Shown here piece after piece: positions 10,950 through 18,901 of a stretch of 64,000 bases of DNA. The notes under the pieces were generated by a model. The model searched no databases and was not told the origin of the DNA. It saw only the letters and a list, made by a program, of their open reading frames with translations. The stretch's first letter is position 1, and every line of letters starts with the position of its first letter. Source of the DNA: Lentzea tibetensis (lineage in GTDB: Bacteria; Actinomycetota; Actinomycetes; Mycobacteriales; Pseudonocardiaceae); assembly GCF_007845675.1 (NCBI RefSeq), contig NZ_VOBR01000020.1, forward strand, positions 62,001-126,000, given 5' to 3'. Position numbers and translations under genes: made by a program.

Positions 10950-11981
10950 ATGGAGGCTCTGGCCCAACGGCTGTCGCAGCTGGACACGCACGTCGAGGGC
11001 GCGCTCCGCGTCGTGATGTTCTACGACACGCTGATGCGCCGACGGGTGGATCTTCCGGCGCTGGCAAGGGCATCGGCGGGCCTGGCCGAGTGCGTGGCCG
11101 GGATCCGGCTCCACGGCACGGGCCGCACGGTCCGCATGTCTCCGGACGGCAAGGAAGCCGCCGCGCCACTACCCGCCTCCGCCACGTTGCCGATCACGCT
11201 CGACGCGGAGGAGATCGGCACGGTGTGGCTGGAACGCCCCGGCGAGCCCGGCCCGCTCGACGACGTGCTGCTGGACCGCTTCGCGATCGCGTCCGCGGCG
11301 GTCGTCGAGCGGTACGGCCCCGCCCGCACCACGATGGCCGATCCCGCGCTCGTCGAACTGGTGATCAGCTCCGGCACCGACGAGGCGGCACGGGACCGGG
11401 CTCTGCGCCTGCTGGGTTTCGCCGCCGACCTGCCGGTCCGCGTCGTCGCCGTGCGGTCCGAGCTCCCGCTCGACCAGGTCGGTGGCCTGATCTGCCCGGC
11501 CCGCCCGGTGAAGGCGGCATCGGTCGCCGACGTGGGCGTCATCCTCGCCACCACCGCGGACCCGGCCCGGTTCCCGGCGGGCGTGCGGGCGGGCATCGGC
11601 GCCGCCGACCGCCCCGACCGCTCCTGGCGGGAAGCCCGCACCGCGCTGCGCTTCACCACGTCGCGCCAGCCGGTCGTCCACTACGAGAGCCTGGGCTCGC
11701 TGGCCCTGCTCGCCCAGGTGCCCCAGAACTCCGTGCGGGACAACGCAGACGTGGCCGCGATCGCCCGTGTGGCGGGCAACCCGGAGGACCTGGAGACGCT
11801 GGACGCCTACTGCACCACCGGATCCCAGCGCCGGGCCGCCGACCTGCTCCACCTGCACCACAGCAGCGTCGCGCGCAGGCTCGACCAGCTCGGCAGGTCA
11901 CTGGGCATCGAGCTCACCGAACCCACTGGACTGGTGCGGGCCCGGCTCGCACTCATCGCGTGGCGGCTGCTCAACGACTGA
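10950..11981 (+). CDS. PucR/CdaR-like transcriptional regulator
   Basis: A 343-residue regulator. The C-terminus (about 285-343) is a PucR-type helix-turn-helix: LETLDAYCTTGSQRRAADLL then LHHSSVARRLDQLGRSLG. The central part (about 130-280) resembles a degenerate GGDEF-like (CdaR) domain with ADRPDRSWREARTALRF. The N-terminal 110 residues show no recognised sensor domain. Such proteins usually activate nearby genes in response to a small molecule. It is divergent from the HSL esterase and serine hydrolase genes, which are its most likely targets. Its last 11 bases overlap the end of the converging monooxygenase gene. Confidence 0.78.
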   Translation: MEALAQRLSQLDTHVEGALRVVMFYDTLMRRRVDLPALARASAGLAECVAGIRLHGTGRTVRMSPDGKEAAAPLPASATLPITLDAEEIGTVWLERPGEPGPLDDVLLDRFAIASAAVVERYGPARTTMADPALVELVISSGTDEAARDRALRLLGFAADLPVRVVAVRSELPLDQVGGLICPARPVKAASVADVGVILATTADPARFPAGVRAGIGAADRPDRSWREARTALRFTTSRQPVVHYESLGSLALLAQVPQNSVRDNADVAAIARVAGNPEDLETLDAYCTTGSQRRAADLLHLHHSSVARRLDQLGRSLGIELTEPTGLVRARLALIAWRLLND

Positions 11982-13251
11982 CCGTCTCCAGCCCCGCGGT
12001 GTCGTCGGTCCACGTGCTGCCGAAGCTCGAGCGCTTCATCGACGGCACGGCGGAGCACGTCCGCAGCCACGCCCGCATGCCCCGCTTCGCCAGCGCGTTG
12101 GGCGAGGTGAACCGGTACGCGGACGACCGCGACGTCTTCACGGCGTCGAACCCGTAGGCGAGCATGCGGCGTTCGTACTCGTGCAGCGCGGCCAGCAGTT
12201 CGGCCTCACCGCGGTGGACCGCGACGAGCTGGTGCGCGAGCAGCGCGGCGTCGCGCAGAGCGGTGTTGGCGCCCAGTCCCATCACCGGCGTCATGTTGTG
12301 GATCGCGTCGCCGAGCAGCGTCACCCGCGAGGTCGGCCACGGTTCGACCGGCGTCGACGTCTTGAACCTCATCGAGTAGACGCTGGCCGGGTCGGCGTCC
12401 GCGATCATGCGGCGCAGGTCCGGGTGCCAACGGCTGGTGAGCGCGTCCATGTCACCGGCTCGGGCGCAGAACGCCCACAGCACGTAGTCCTCGATGTCGT
12501 CGAGCAGCGCGTCGGGCGTGAGGCCGTAGCCGGCCAGGTCCAGTCCCGCGCCCAGCGCGTCGGCGGTCCGGCGCCTGCCGTCGAACACCGCGCTGAACAG
12601 GAAGCCCTCGCCACGCGGCAGCACGATGTTCAGGCCGTGCTGGATCCGAGCGGGCAGCCACGCACGGGTCTCGTCGTCGAGCCGAACGCGGCCCGCGACA
12701 CCCACCACGTCGGTGTCGACGCGGCGTGCGCCGGGCAGGAACTGGCCGCGTACCGCGGAGTTCGCGCCGTCGGCACCGATCAGGACGTCGCCGGTCGCGC
12801 TGGTGCCGTCAGCGAAGAACGCCGTGACGGTGCCGTCGTCGCCGAGCTCGTACCGTTCGAACGTTCGTCCGAAGTGGACCTTCAGACCCGCGAGCAGCAA
12901 CCTGCGCAACGCGATCCGGCTCACCGCGTAGTTCCCGTCGGCAGGGTCGTCCGACCCGCCGGTCATCAGCTCCTCCTCGACGAACAACAGCTCGTCGAGC
13001 TGCTCGGTCTGGAAGGCGAACCCGAGTCCGGGGCGGCCCGAGGTGGCGACGAACGCCTCCCACAACGGCCGCGGCAGGCAGCGGTGCAGCGCGCGGCTGC
13101 CGTGCCGGTTGACGTGGATCCGATAGCCCTGCAACCAGTCGGCGGACTCGGCGTCGCGCTCGAACACCTCCACGGGCACACCGGCCCCGGTCAGCGCCTG
13201 CGCGAGCGCCAGCCCACCGACTCCCCCACCTATCACCAGAACTCTCGTCAT
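11971..13251 (-). CDS. FAD-dependent monooxygenase (PHBH-like)
   Basis: A 426-residue group A flavoprotein monooxygenase. The N-terminal dinucleotide motif is VLVIGGGVGGLALAQAL (from residue 4). The central DVLIGADGANSAVR motif and the late FAD motif GDAIHNMTPVMGLGANTALRDA are both intact. The family hydroxylates or epoxidises aromatic or polyketide substrates with NAD(P)H and O2; the substrate cannot be inferred. Its ATG overlaps the stop of the PadR regulator gene (ATGA), so regulator and enzyme form a translationally coupled operon, like flavin monooxygenases controlled by PadR/TetR repressors in xenobiotic resistance. An upstream in-frame extension antisense to the regulator frame is not real. 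Confidence 0.9.
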   Translation of the reverse strand: MTRVLVIGGGVGGLALAQALTGAGVPVEVFERDAESADWLQGYRIHVNRHGSRALHRCLPRPLWEAFVATSGRPGLGFAFQTEQLDELLFVEEELMTGGSDDPADGNYAVSRIALRRLLLAGLKVHFGRTFERYELGDDGTVTAFFADGTSATGDVLIGADGANSAVRGQFLPGARRVDTDVVGVAGRVRLDDETRAWLPARIQHGLNIVLPRGEGFLFSAVFDGRRRTADALGAGLDLAGYGLTPDALLDDIEDYVLWAFCARAGDMDALTSRWHPDLRRMIADADPASVYSMRFKTSTPVEPWPTSRVTLLGDAIHNMTPVMGLGANTALRDAALLAHQLVAVHRGEAELLAALHEYERRMLAYGFDAVKTSRSSAYRFTSPNALAKRGMRAWLRTCSAVPSMKRSSFGSTWTDDTAGLETVSR

Positions 13252-13784
13252 CCCTGTGCTCCCAGCTCTTCGAGCAGCCGGTCGTGCCAGGCGAGCTCGG
13301 CGGCCAGCCGCATGAGTGTGTGGTCGAACGCGATCCGCTCCAGGCCGACCAGGTACGGATCGGCGCCCTCGCGGATGTGCTGCCACGAGTCGAGCTCGGC
13401 AGCGATCGCGGCGCGCCTGCCCTGCACGAGAGCGCGCACCTCGTCGCGGGGCATGTCGTCGGTGTAGGCCAGCGCCAGGTCCACCGGGTCCGGCCGCAGC
13501 CTGGTGTCGCGCAGCATCGCGTGCCGCAGCGCGGACATCTCCACCCGGCCGCCGTCGGTGATCGCGTAGACGGTGCGCTGCGGCAGGTTCCCCTCGCGCT
13601 CGGTCCGCACCGCCTCGATCACGCCGTCGGCGGCCATCCGGTGCAGCGCCCCGTAGAGCGAACCCGGCTTCACGTCCGCCCACAGCTCGGTGCGGTCCTC
13701 CTGCGCGGCCCGCCGGATCTGGTGGCCGTGCATGGGTCCGCGCCTCGCCAGCGCGCCGAGGATGAACAACCGGGTAGCACTCAC
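13248..13784 (-). CDS. PadR-family transcriptional regulator
   Basis: A 178-residue PadR regulator. The N-terminal winged helix shows LFILGALARRGPMHGHQI, then DVKPGSLYGALHRMAADGVIE and RTVYAITDGGRVEM. The C-terminal four-helix (Vir) region, from about residue 100, mediates dimers. GTG 13784 is the start that keeps the usual short N-terminus; no Shine-Dalgarno sequence is visible, and a 32-bp palindromic operator lies directly in front. Typical PadR proteins repress their own operon until a ligand binds. The downstream coupled gene is a flavin monooxygenase, so the ligand is likely its substrate or a related toxin. Confidence 0.88.
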   Translation of the reverse strand: MSATRLFILGALARRGPMHGHQIRRAAQEDRTELWADVKPGSLYGALHRMAADGVIEAVRTEREGNLPQRTVYAITDGGRVEMSALRHAMLRDTRLRPDPVDLALAYTDDMPRDEVRALVQGRRAAIAAELDSWQHIREGADPYLVGLERIAFDHTLMRLAAELAWHDRLLEELGAQG

Positions 13785-13788
13785 CAGG

Positions 13789-13820
13789 GTAGTCAAACAC
13801 GAGTACTCGCGTTTGACTAC
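13789..13820. promoter_or_regulatory. 32-bp near-perfect palindromic operator (PadR)
   Basis: The arms GTAGTCAAACACGAGT and its partner (13805-13820) are inverted repeats with one mismatch in 16 positions, centred at 13804/13805. It begins five bases upstream of the PadR start codon, so repressor binding would block transcription of the padR-monooxygenase operon. It is the only strong palindrome between the PadR gene and the rightward hypothetical gene at 13893. Confidence 0.7.
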
Positions 13821-13892
13821 CTCTCGGTGGTCAATTCTCGCCAACGTGGACAAACGGCTAACGCTGGGCCGACCCGGTGCGATGCACGCCAC

Positions 13893-14237
13893 ATGACGCT
13901 CGCCGAGAAAGCACCACTGGACGTCTCGCGCACGGAACAACACGTGCGAGAGGCACTCGAGCGGTGGCTTGAGCAGCGGCACGTGCACCTGTCGGTCGCC
14001 GGGTTCACCGCGGACGTGCAGCCGCGCGCGGTGTTCAGCGAGGTCCTGCGCAGGTCGTTGCAGCTCAGGCAGGGCAACCCGCTGGACGAGGTGGCCATCG
14101 GGCTGCCGGACGTGCCCCGCTGCCGCAGCCTGGTCGCCGGCTCCGAGACCACGCTGCGTTCGCTGCGCATCGACGCCTACTTCGTCCGGCCGGACGGTTG
14201 TGTGGAGCCCTCCCCGCACAACCACCCGGCGGACTGA
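13893..14237 (+). CDS. Hypothetical protein
   Basis: A 114-residue protein of no family I recognise. It opens with a short polar stretch, then an amphipathic helix (TEQHVREALERWLEQR), and later has LDEVAIGLPDVPRCRSLVAG. There is no signal peptide or membrane segment. It lies divergently from the PadR operon behind the shared operator, and ends four bases before the converging VIT/vWA gene. No clear ribosome-binding site precedes ATG 13893. Codon use is strongly G/C in third positions, as in real genes here, but the call rests on that and on filling the gap. Confidence 0.5.
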   Translation: MTLAEKAPLDVSRTEQHVREALERWLEQRHVHLSVAGFTADVQPRAVFSEVLRRSLQLRQGNPLDEVAIGLPDVPRCRSLVAGSETTLRSLRIDAYFVRPDGCVEPSPHNHPAD

Positions 14238-14241
14238 CCGG

Positions 14242-16608
14242 TCAGCGCCAGAACGACGAGCCGCGGTCCGGCGCGACGACCTGCCCGGCGGAGGCGAACT
14301 CGCGCAGCGCCTTCACCGCCCGCGACCACAGCTGGTCGGTGTCCCCGCCCGCGACGAGCTCCGCCACCAGGCGGTGCAGCGGCTCGTACCCTGCACCTGT
14401 CCGCGCGGCGATGAGAGTGCCGAGCCTGCTGGCCAGGTCGGCGAGCAGCTCGAGACGCTCGTGGGCGGGCAGCCCCGCGGCCAGCTCGAGGCGCTGCGCC
14501 TCCATCGCCGCGATCTCCCGCAGTTCGGCCAGGTCGTCCGGCACGATCCCGAAGTCGGACACGAGCCCGGAGTCGGCCATGCGCTCGAGTGACGGCGCGG
14601 CGACCTTCTTCGACTCAGCCCGGCCGCGGAACCGGCCACCGGGACGAGCTCCGGCTGCCTGGACGGCGCGCGGCGCGGGCGGCGGTGGCGGCATGGGAGC
14701 TCCGCCCGTGGGGGTGGGCGCCGCACCGTAGCCACCGGCGAACTGCGGCGCGAACTGCGGCATCGCGAGGTCCCAGCCGGCGGGCAGTTCCACCGGCTGC
14801 GTCACCCGGTGCACCGTGCCGTCGGACACGACTCGCTCGTCGATCGCGACGAACGCCGTGAACCGGCACAACACGCCGAACCTCAACGACATCTGGACGA
14901 TCGCCGGCTCCACTGCCCTGTTGCCGGTGACGAACTCGTCCTCCAGGTGACGCAGTGCGGCACGCGCCCACTGCGTGGTGATCGCGCGCTCGGCACGCCG
15001 CTGGACGGCCACCGCCGCCTGCCACTCCGCGCCCTCACGGGTGCGACCGCGCACCGTCACGGACTCCGGCGCCGCACCGCGGTACCGGCCGAACGCGACG
15101 AGGGGCACGCCGGGGTAGATGGCCGAGGGCAGCCGGGGGACGTCTGACTCCAGCGACACCGCGACGTCGGTGATCACCGGCGCGCCGATCCGGCGCTGGA
15201 TGTGCTCCATCGCTTCGTCCAGGCGGTCCTCGCTCTCGACGAGCTCGCACCGGCCCGCTCCCCTGGCGACGAGCCTGCCGAGGAAGCCCGCGTTGACGGC
15301 CGTGTCGATGCCGACGGCGTGCACCCTCGTCCGGTTGATCATCGGCGCGATGTCGCGCAGGATCTGGTCCTCGTTGCCGACCTGCCCGTCCGTCACGAGC
15401 ACCAGGACGGGGTCGCGCCCGTCGGCGGCGTCGGCGAGCAGACCCAGCCCTTCGTGCAGCGGCGTGAACAGCTCGGTGCCGCCGCGTGCCTGCACCCCGG
15501 CCAGGTGCTCGACGGCGCGGAAGCGGTGGCGGTCGGTGCCCGCGGACAGTCCGGTGCCCAATGTGGACGGCCGTTCGACGCGGTCGTCAAAGGTGATCAC
15601 GGCGAAGCTGTCGTCCGCGGTCAGCGTGTCGACGATGCGGGCGGCCGCACGCCTGGCGGCGACCATCTTCCAGCCGCCCATGCTGCCGGAGCGGTCGAGC
15701 AGCAGGACCACGTCCCGCGGCCGGACCGGCGCCGTCGCGTCCGGCGGCAGGACGGTCAGCTGGTAGGTGCCCTCACCGGAGTCGTCCGCGTCGGGCACGC
15801 ACACGACCGCGGAGCTGTTCCCCGCGTACGCCAGGCGCAGCACGAAGTCGCGGTCGGCGCGCTCGCCGGGCACGACGGTGATCGCGTTGCCCTCACCGGT
15901 CACGGTGTGCAGGCTCGACCGCACCTCACCGAGCTCGAGGCCGGCCGGGTCGATCTCCACTCCGATGGAGAGCCGCAACGGGTTGGGGAAGCCGGGCAGC
16001 AGCACCGGCGGGCTGATCCGCGAGGCGTCCGGGACCACGTCGGTGTCCTGGGCGTGGCCGTCACCCACCGACGGCGACGGCAACGGCGTGCCGGGGATGT
16101 ACCGCGGCGCCACCACGAGCGGGAACCGGAACGTGGCCGCACCGTCCTCGTACACCAGCGGCCCGACCAGGTTCAGCACGACGGTCACGCGTTCGCCCGC
16201 CGGGATGTTCCCCACCCGCATCGTGAAGACGTCGGGCCGTTCCTCCTCGACGATGGACGCCCGTCTGCCCGCCGCGATCGCCTCGTCGTAGGACTGGCGA
16301 GCGGCGCCGCGTTCCTGCAGCTCGGCCTCGACGGTGCGGCCGTCGGCGATCATCTTCATGCCGGTGACGGCGGCGCGGTCGGGCAGCGGGAACACGTACG
16401 TCGCCTCTAACGCCGTGTCGTAGGTGTTCACGAAGTCGGTCGTCAGCACGACGTGGCCGACCAGGCCGGTGATCGTCGCGCGCACGTCGATGCGGTCCAG
16501 CGGCAGGTTGCCGCGTTCGGTGCGCAGCGCGCCGACGCCCGCGTCCGCGGTCGTCCGGCCGATCCGGTCCAGCTCGGCGGACTTCATCCGGGCGACGGAG
16601 TAGGTCAT
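14242..16608 (-). CDS. VIT domain and von Willebrand factor A domain protein
   Basis: A 788-residue protein. The VIT domain covers about residues 25-155 (VVLTTDFVNTYDTALEATY, FPLPDRAAVTGMKM, QSYDEAIAAGR). A vWA domain follows at about 295-470 with an intact MIDAS motif D305-R-S307-G-S309 and VLVTDGQVGNEDQI. The C-terminus has a proline-rich linker (PMPPPPPAP) and a helical tail. No signal peptide or sortase motif is seen, so it is probably cytosolic. The family is widespread in bacteria, but its role (metal-dependent protein adhesion or scaffold) is poorly known. Its ATG overlaps the stop of the MerR-like gene (ATGA), and the two are conserved-looking partners. Confidence 0.88.
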   Translation of the reverse strand: MTYSVARMKSAELDRIGRTTADAGVGALRTERGNLPLDRIDVRATITGLVGHVVLTTDFVNTYDTALEATYVFPLPDRAAVTGMKMIADGRTVEAELQERGAARQSYDEAIAAGRRASIVEEERPDVFTMRVGNIPAGERVTVVLNLVGPLVYEDGAATFRFPLVVAPRYIPGTPLPSPSVGDGHAQDTDVVPDASRISPPVLLPGFPNPLRLSIGVEIDPAGLELGEVRSSLHTVTGEGNAITVVPGERADRDFVLRLAYAGNSSAVVCVPDADDSGEGTYQLTVLPPDATAPVRPRDVVLLLDRSGSMGGWKMVAARRAAARIVDTLTADDSFAVITFDDRVERPSTLGTGLSAGTDRHRFRAVEHLAGVQARGGTELFTPLHEGLGLLADAADGRDPVLVLVTDGQVGNEDQILRDIAPMINRTRVHAVGIDTAVNAGFLGRLVARGAGRCELVESEDRLDEAMEHIQRRIGAPVITDVAVSLESDVPRLPSAIYPGVPLVAFGRYRGAAPESVTVRGRTREGAEWQAAVAVQRRAERAITTQWARAALRHLEDEFVTGNRAVEPAIVQMSLRFGVLCRFTAFVAIDERVVSDGTVHRVTQPVELPAGWDLAMPQFAPQFAGGYGAAPTPTGGAPMPPPPPAPRAVQAAGARPGGRFRGRAESKKVAAPSLERMADSGLVSDFGIVPDDLAELREIAAMEAQRLELAAGLPAHERLELLADLASRLGTLIAARTGAGYEPLHRLVAELVAGGDTDQLWSRAVKALREFASAGQVVAPDRGSSFWR

Positions 16609-17177
16609 GACGGATCCCTTTCATCGGTGAGCAGACCACGGGCGCTGAGCAGGTCGAGCAACGGCTGGGCGGCGGCCGCGATGTCCGCGCAGTCCGCCGC
16701 GGACGGGGCGCCCGGCACGAGAAGGACGGCACCTCCGGCGAGTGCGACACCGGTCAACGCGACCGCCTTCGGCGCCTCGGCCTGGGGCGCGGGCACCGGT
16801 GCGGCGGGTTCGGCCCAGAACCGGGGACGGACGGCTTGCTCCAGTTGCGGTTCTTCGGTTTCGAGCAGTTCATCGGGCAGCCGGGCGATGCCGGCCAGGG
16901 TCGTGTCGGTGGCGCCCGCGAGCTCGGCCTGGATCTCCGCGAGCGTCCTGCCCTCCGCCTGCCGCCTCTTCACGGCCACGAGCTGGAGCAGGTGCCGCTG
17001 CCCGTAGAGCGCGGTCCGGCCGCGCATCGCGGACGGCCGGTCGACCAGGCCGGTCGTCGCGTACCAGCGGACGGCCCGGCGGTCGGGCACGTCGCGCACC
17101 CGGCCGTTGGGCGCGCCCGAGTACTCCGCCGCGAGCGCGACGGACACGCGTTGCACCAGCTCGTCGATCGTCCACAC
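16605..17177 (-). CDS. MerR-like helix-turn-helix protein
   Basis: A 190-residue protein with an N-terminal MerR-type DNA-binding domain (about 1-95): VRDVPDRRAVRWYATTGLVDR and LYGQRHLLQLVAVKRRQAEGRTLAEIQ. The C-terminal half is alanine- and proline-rich without a known ligand domain. It starts at GTG 17177; an upstream extension would run through the operator and is not used. It is coupled to the downstream VIT/vWA gene and probably controls that operon by binding the inverted repeat just upstream. MerR-like plus VIT/vWA pairs occur in other actinomycetes as far as I recall; their signal is not known. Confidence 0.82.
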   Translation of the reverse strand: MWTIDELVQRVSVALAAEYSGAPNGRVRDVPDRRAVRWYATTGLVDRPSAMRGRTALYGQRHLLQLVAVKRRQAEGRTLAEIQAELAGATDTTLAGIARLPDELLETEEPQLEQAVRPRFWAEPAAPVPAPQAEAPKAVALTGVALAGGAVLLVPGAPSAADCADIAAAAQPLLDLLSARGLLTDERDPS

Positions 17178-17187
17178 ACCACGATAC

Positions 17188-17212
17188 TGACACTGCAATC
17201 GTGACAGTGTCA
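17188..17212. promoter_or_regulatory. Inverted repeat upstream of MerR-like gene
   Basis: TGACACTG (17188-17195) and CAGTGTCA (17205-17212) form a perfect inverted repeat with a nine-base spacer, 11 bases upstream of the MerR-like start. This is a plausible operator for that protein. It also overlaps the possible start of a tiny rightward reading frame. Confidence 0.6.
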
Positions 17213-17389
17213 AGGTTCGAGATCCCGTACGGATCCGGGCGCCACGAGTGGAAGCTGAGCATGCGGCACCGTGGCGGCAGCCTTTCGGCCACCGCCACCG
17301 CGGACGGGAAACCGGTGACTCGGACCGGCGGTGCGGGCTCACCGGGGAGCACCAACACCGCCAACCTCACCGGCAGCTTCGAGGACTGA
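17207..17389 (+). CDS. Possible small hypothetical protein
   Basis: A 60-residue reading frame that could begin at GTG 17207 (or 17201) inside the inverted repeat and end just before the converging carotenoid oxygenase stop. The predicted protein is polar, starting VSRFEIPYGSGRHEW and rich in Ser, Thr and Gly toward the end. There is no ribosome-binding site, so translation would have to be leaderless. It fills the only gap between the MerR-like and oxygenase genes. I do not recognise a family and cannot exclude that it is untranslated. Confidence 0.3.
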   Translation: MSRFEIPYGSGRHEWKLSMRHRGGSLSATATADGKPVTRTGGAGSPGSTNTANLTGSFED

Positions 17390-17390
17390 T

Positions 17391-18896
17391 CTACAGGGCG
17401 AAGCCCGCCGTCGGGTCGTTCTCCCAGCCGGTGATGAGCGCACCCGGCGCCCAGGTGGAGTGCGTCCCGCTGCTGACCCGCTCGGGCAACCGGATCCGGG
17501 CGACCGGACCCGCGCTGACGTCCGCGGCGTCGAAGATCAGGCACTCGGACAGGTCGCGGTTCACGTCGGACGTGATGGTGACCAGGTAGCCGTCGTCCTC
17601 GGACTTCGACCCGATCCGGGGCGCCATCGCGGTCTCGCTGCCGAACACGCCGTCGCCGAACCGGTAGTGCTCCTCGGCGCCGGTCAGCGAGTCGTGCTTG
17701 ACCAGGCCGTCGAACAGGAACCAGCCGACCGGGGAGGTCGCGGCGTAGCTGTAGCGGTGCGGCCTGCCAGCGTACTCCTGGTTGATCATGCCGAACTCGG
17801 TGGTCAGCTCGCTGAGGCGTTCTTCCTTGCACAGACCGGTCTTCATGTTCAGCCGCCAGCGGTGCAGCCGCGGCCGGAGCTGGTCGTTGTCGATGAAGCG
17901 GAACATGCGCTGATACAGCGTGCCGCCACCGGAGGGCGGCTGGGGGTTCGTCTGGAAGAACCCCTCGAGGACGATCTCGTCGCCCTGCTCGTAGGCGTTG
18001 GTCCAGTGCAGCACGTAGGTGGGATCGGCCTCGAACCACCGGATGTCCGCGGTCGTGCCGTGGCGCGGGATGACGGCCAGCCTGGTCGGGATGTCGGGCT
18101 GGAACTTCGCGATGTACTTGCCCTGCGCCAGCGCCTCGGGCATCCAGAACAGCGGAAGGTCGTTCAGGATCGCGTAGTTCTCGGTGAACGCCATGTCGTG
18201 CGGCAGCCGCGGTCCGGGCAACGGCACGTCGACGTAGGTGACCAGGTTGTCCTGTCCGTCGACCACGCCGTAGTGCATGTACGGCGCTTCGGTGCTGTAG
18301 TTGAAGAACATCAGCTCACCGGTGCGCTCGTCGTACTTCGGGTGAGCCGAAACCCCGGCGTTGCTGGGGAATCCGCCGTTCCACGTCGCCTTGCCGAGCG
18401 TCTCCAGCGTGGTCGGGCTGAGCCGGTAGAGGTCGCCGCACTGGTAGAAGCTGGTCAGCGCGACACCGTTGTGCAGCACCACGTCGGTGCTGGAGGCGTC
18501 CTTCATCCGGCCACGCGCACCCCAACCGGTCTGCGTCGGCGAGCGCCGGGGGTCCTCGGCGATGCCCGCCCACAGCGGGCCGCCTGCCTCCTGCTCGGCG
18601 ACGAACCCGTCGGTGCGGACGAACCTGTTGCGGTAGAACGCCTTCCCGTCGCGGAAACCGACCGCGTGCACCATCCCGTCACCGTCGAACGGGTGGTAGA
18701 TCTCCACCGCCGGGTGCACCGGGTTCTCGGTGTTGCGCAGGTAGACGCCCTCCAGGTCGGCCGGGATCTCACCGGTCACCTCGAGGTCTACGGCACCGCG
18801 CTCCACCTGCTGGGGCCGCCACGGACCGGTGCGGTACGGGTGGTCGTCGTCGGCCGGAAGGGTCGTGAGCGCGCGGCCCAGCACCTCGATGTCCAT
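17391..18896 (-). CDS. Carotenoid oxygenase / lignostilbene dioxygenase family
   Basis: A 501-residue non-heme iron dioxygenase of the carotenoid cleavage family. The four iron-binding His residues can be placed at 185 (SAHPKYD), 233 (LPHDMAF), 297 (VLHWTN) and 479 (GTHSTW). VYLRNTENPV and YHPFDGDGMVHAV match the family's N-terminal signature. These enzymes split C=C bonds in apocarotenoids or in stilbene-type aromatics using O2. The adjacent thiolases suggest cleavage feeding a beta-oxidation-like step. ATG 18896 is chosen because AGGAGGG lies about ten bases upstream. The next gene upstream (a thiolase) ends five bases away on the same strand. Confidence 0.9.
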   Translation of the reverse strand: MDIEVLGRALTTLPADDDHPYRTGPWRPQQVERGAVDLEVTGEIPADLEGVYLRNTENPVHPAVEIYHPFDGDGMVHAVGFRDGKAFYRNRFVRTDGFVAEQEAGGPLWAGIAEDPRRSPTQTGWGARGRMKDASSTDVVLHNGVALTSFYQCGDLYRLSPTTLETLGKATWNGGFPSNAGVSAHPKYDERTGELMFFNYSTEAPYMHYGVVDGQDNLVTYVDVPLPGPRLPHDMAFTENYAILNDLPLFWMPEALAQGKYIAKFQPDIPTRLAVIPRHGTTADIRWFEADPTYVLHWTNAYEQGDEIVLEGFFQTNPQPPSGGGTLYQRMFRFIDNDQLRPRLHRWRLNMKTGLCKEERLSELTTEFGMINQEYAGRPHRYSYAATSPVGWFLFDGLVKHDSLTGAEEHYRFGDGVFGSETAMAPRIGSKSEDDGYLVTITSDVNRDLSECLIFDAADVSAGPVARIRLPERVSSGTHSTWAPGALITGWENDPTAGFAL

Positions 18897-18901
18897 CCCT
18901 G

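Noticed and set aside
9671-12157. 828-residue rightward reading frame across the esterase and PucR-like genes
   Set aside because: Low-complexity shadow of genes with clear catalytic motifs; no ribosome site or domain.
15202-16410. 402-residue rightward frame opposite the VIT/vWA gene
   Set aside because: Antisense shadow without recognisable domain; the leftward frame carries the MIDAS and VIT motifs.
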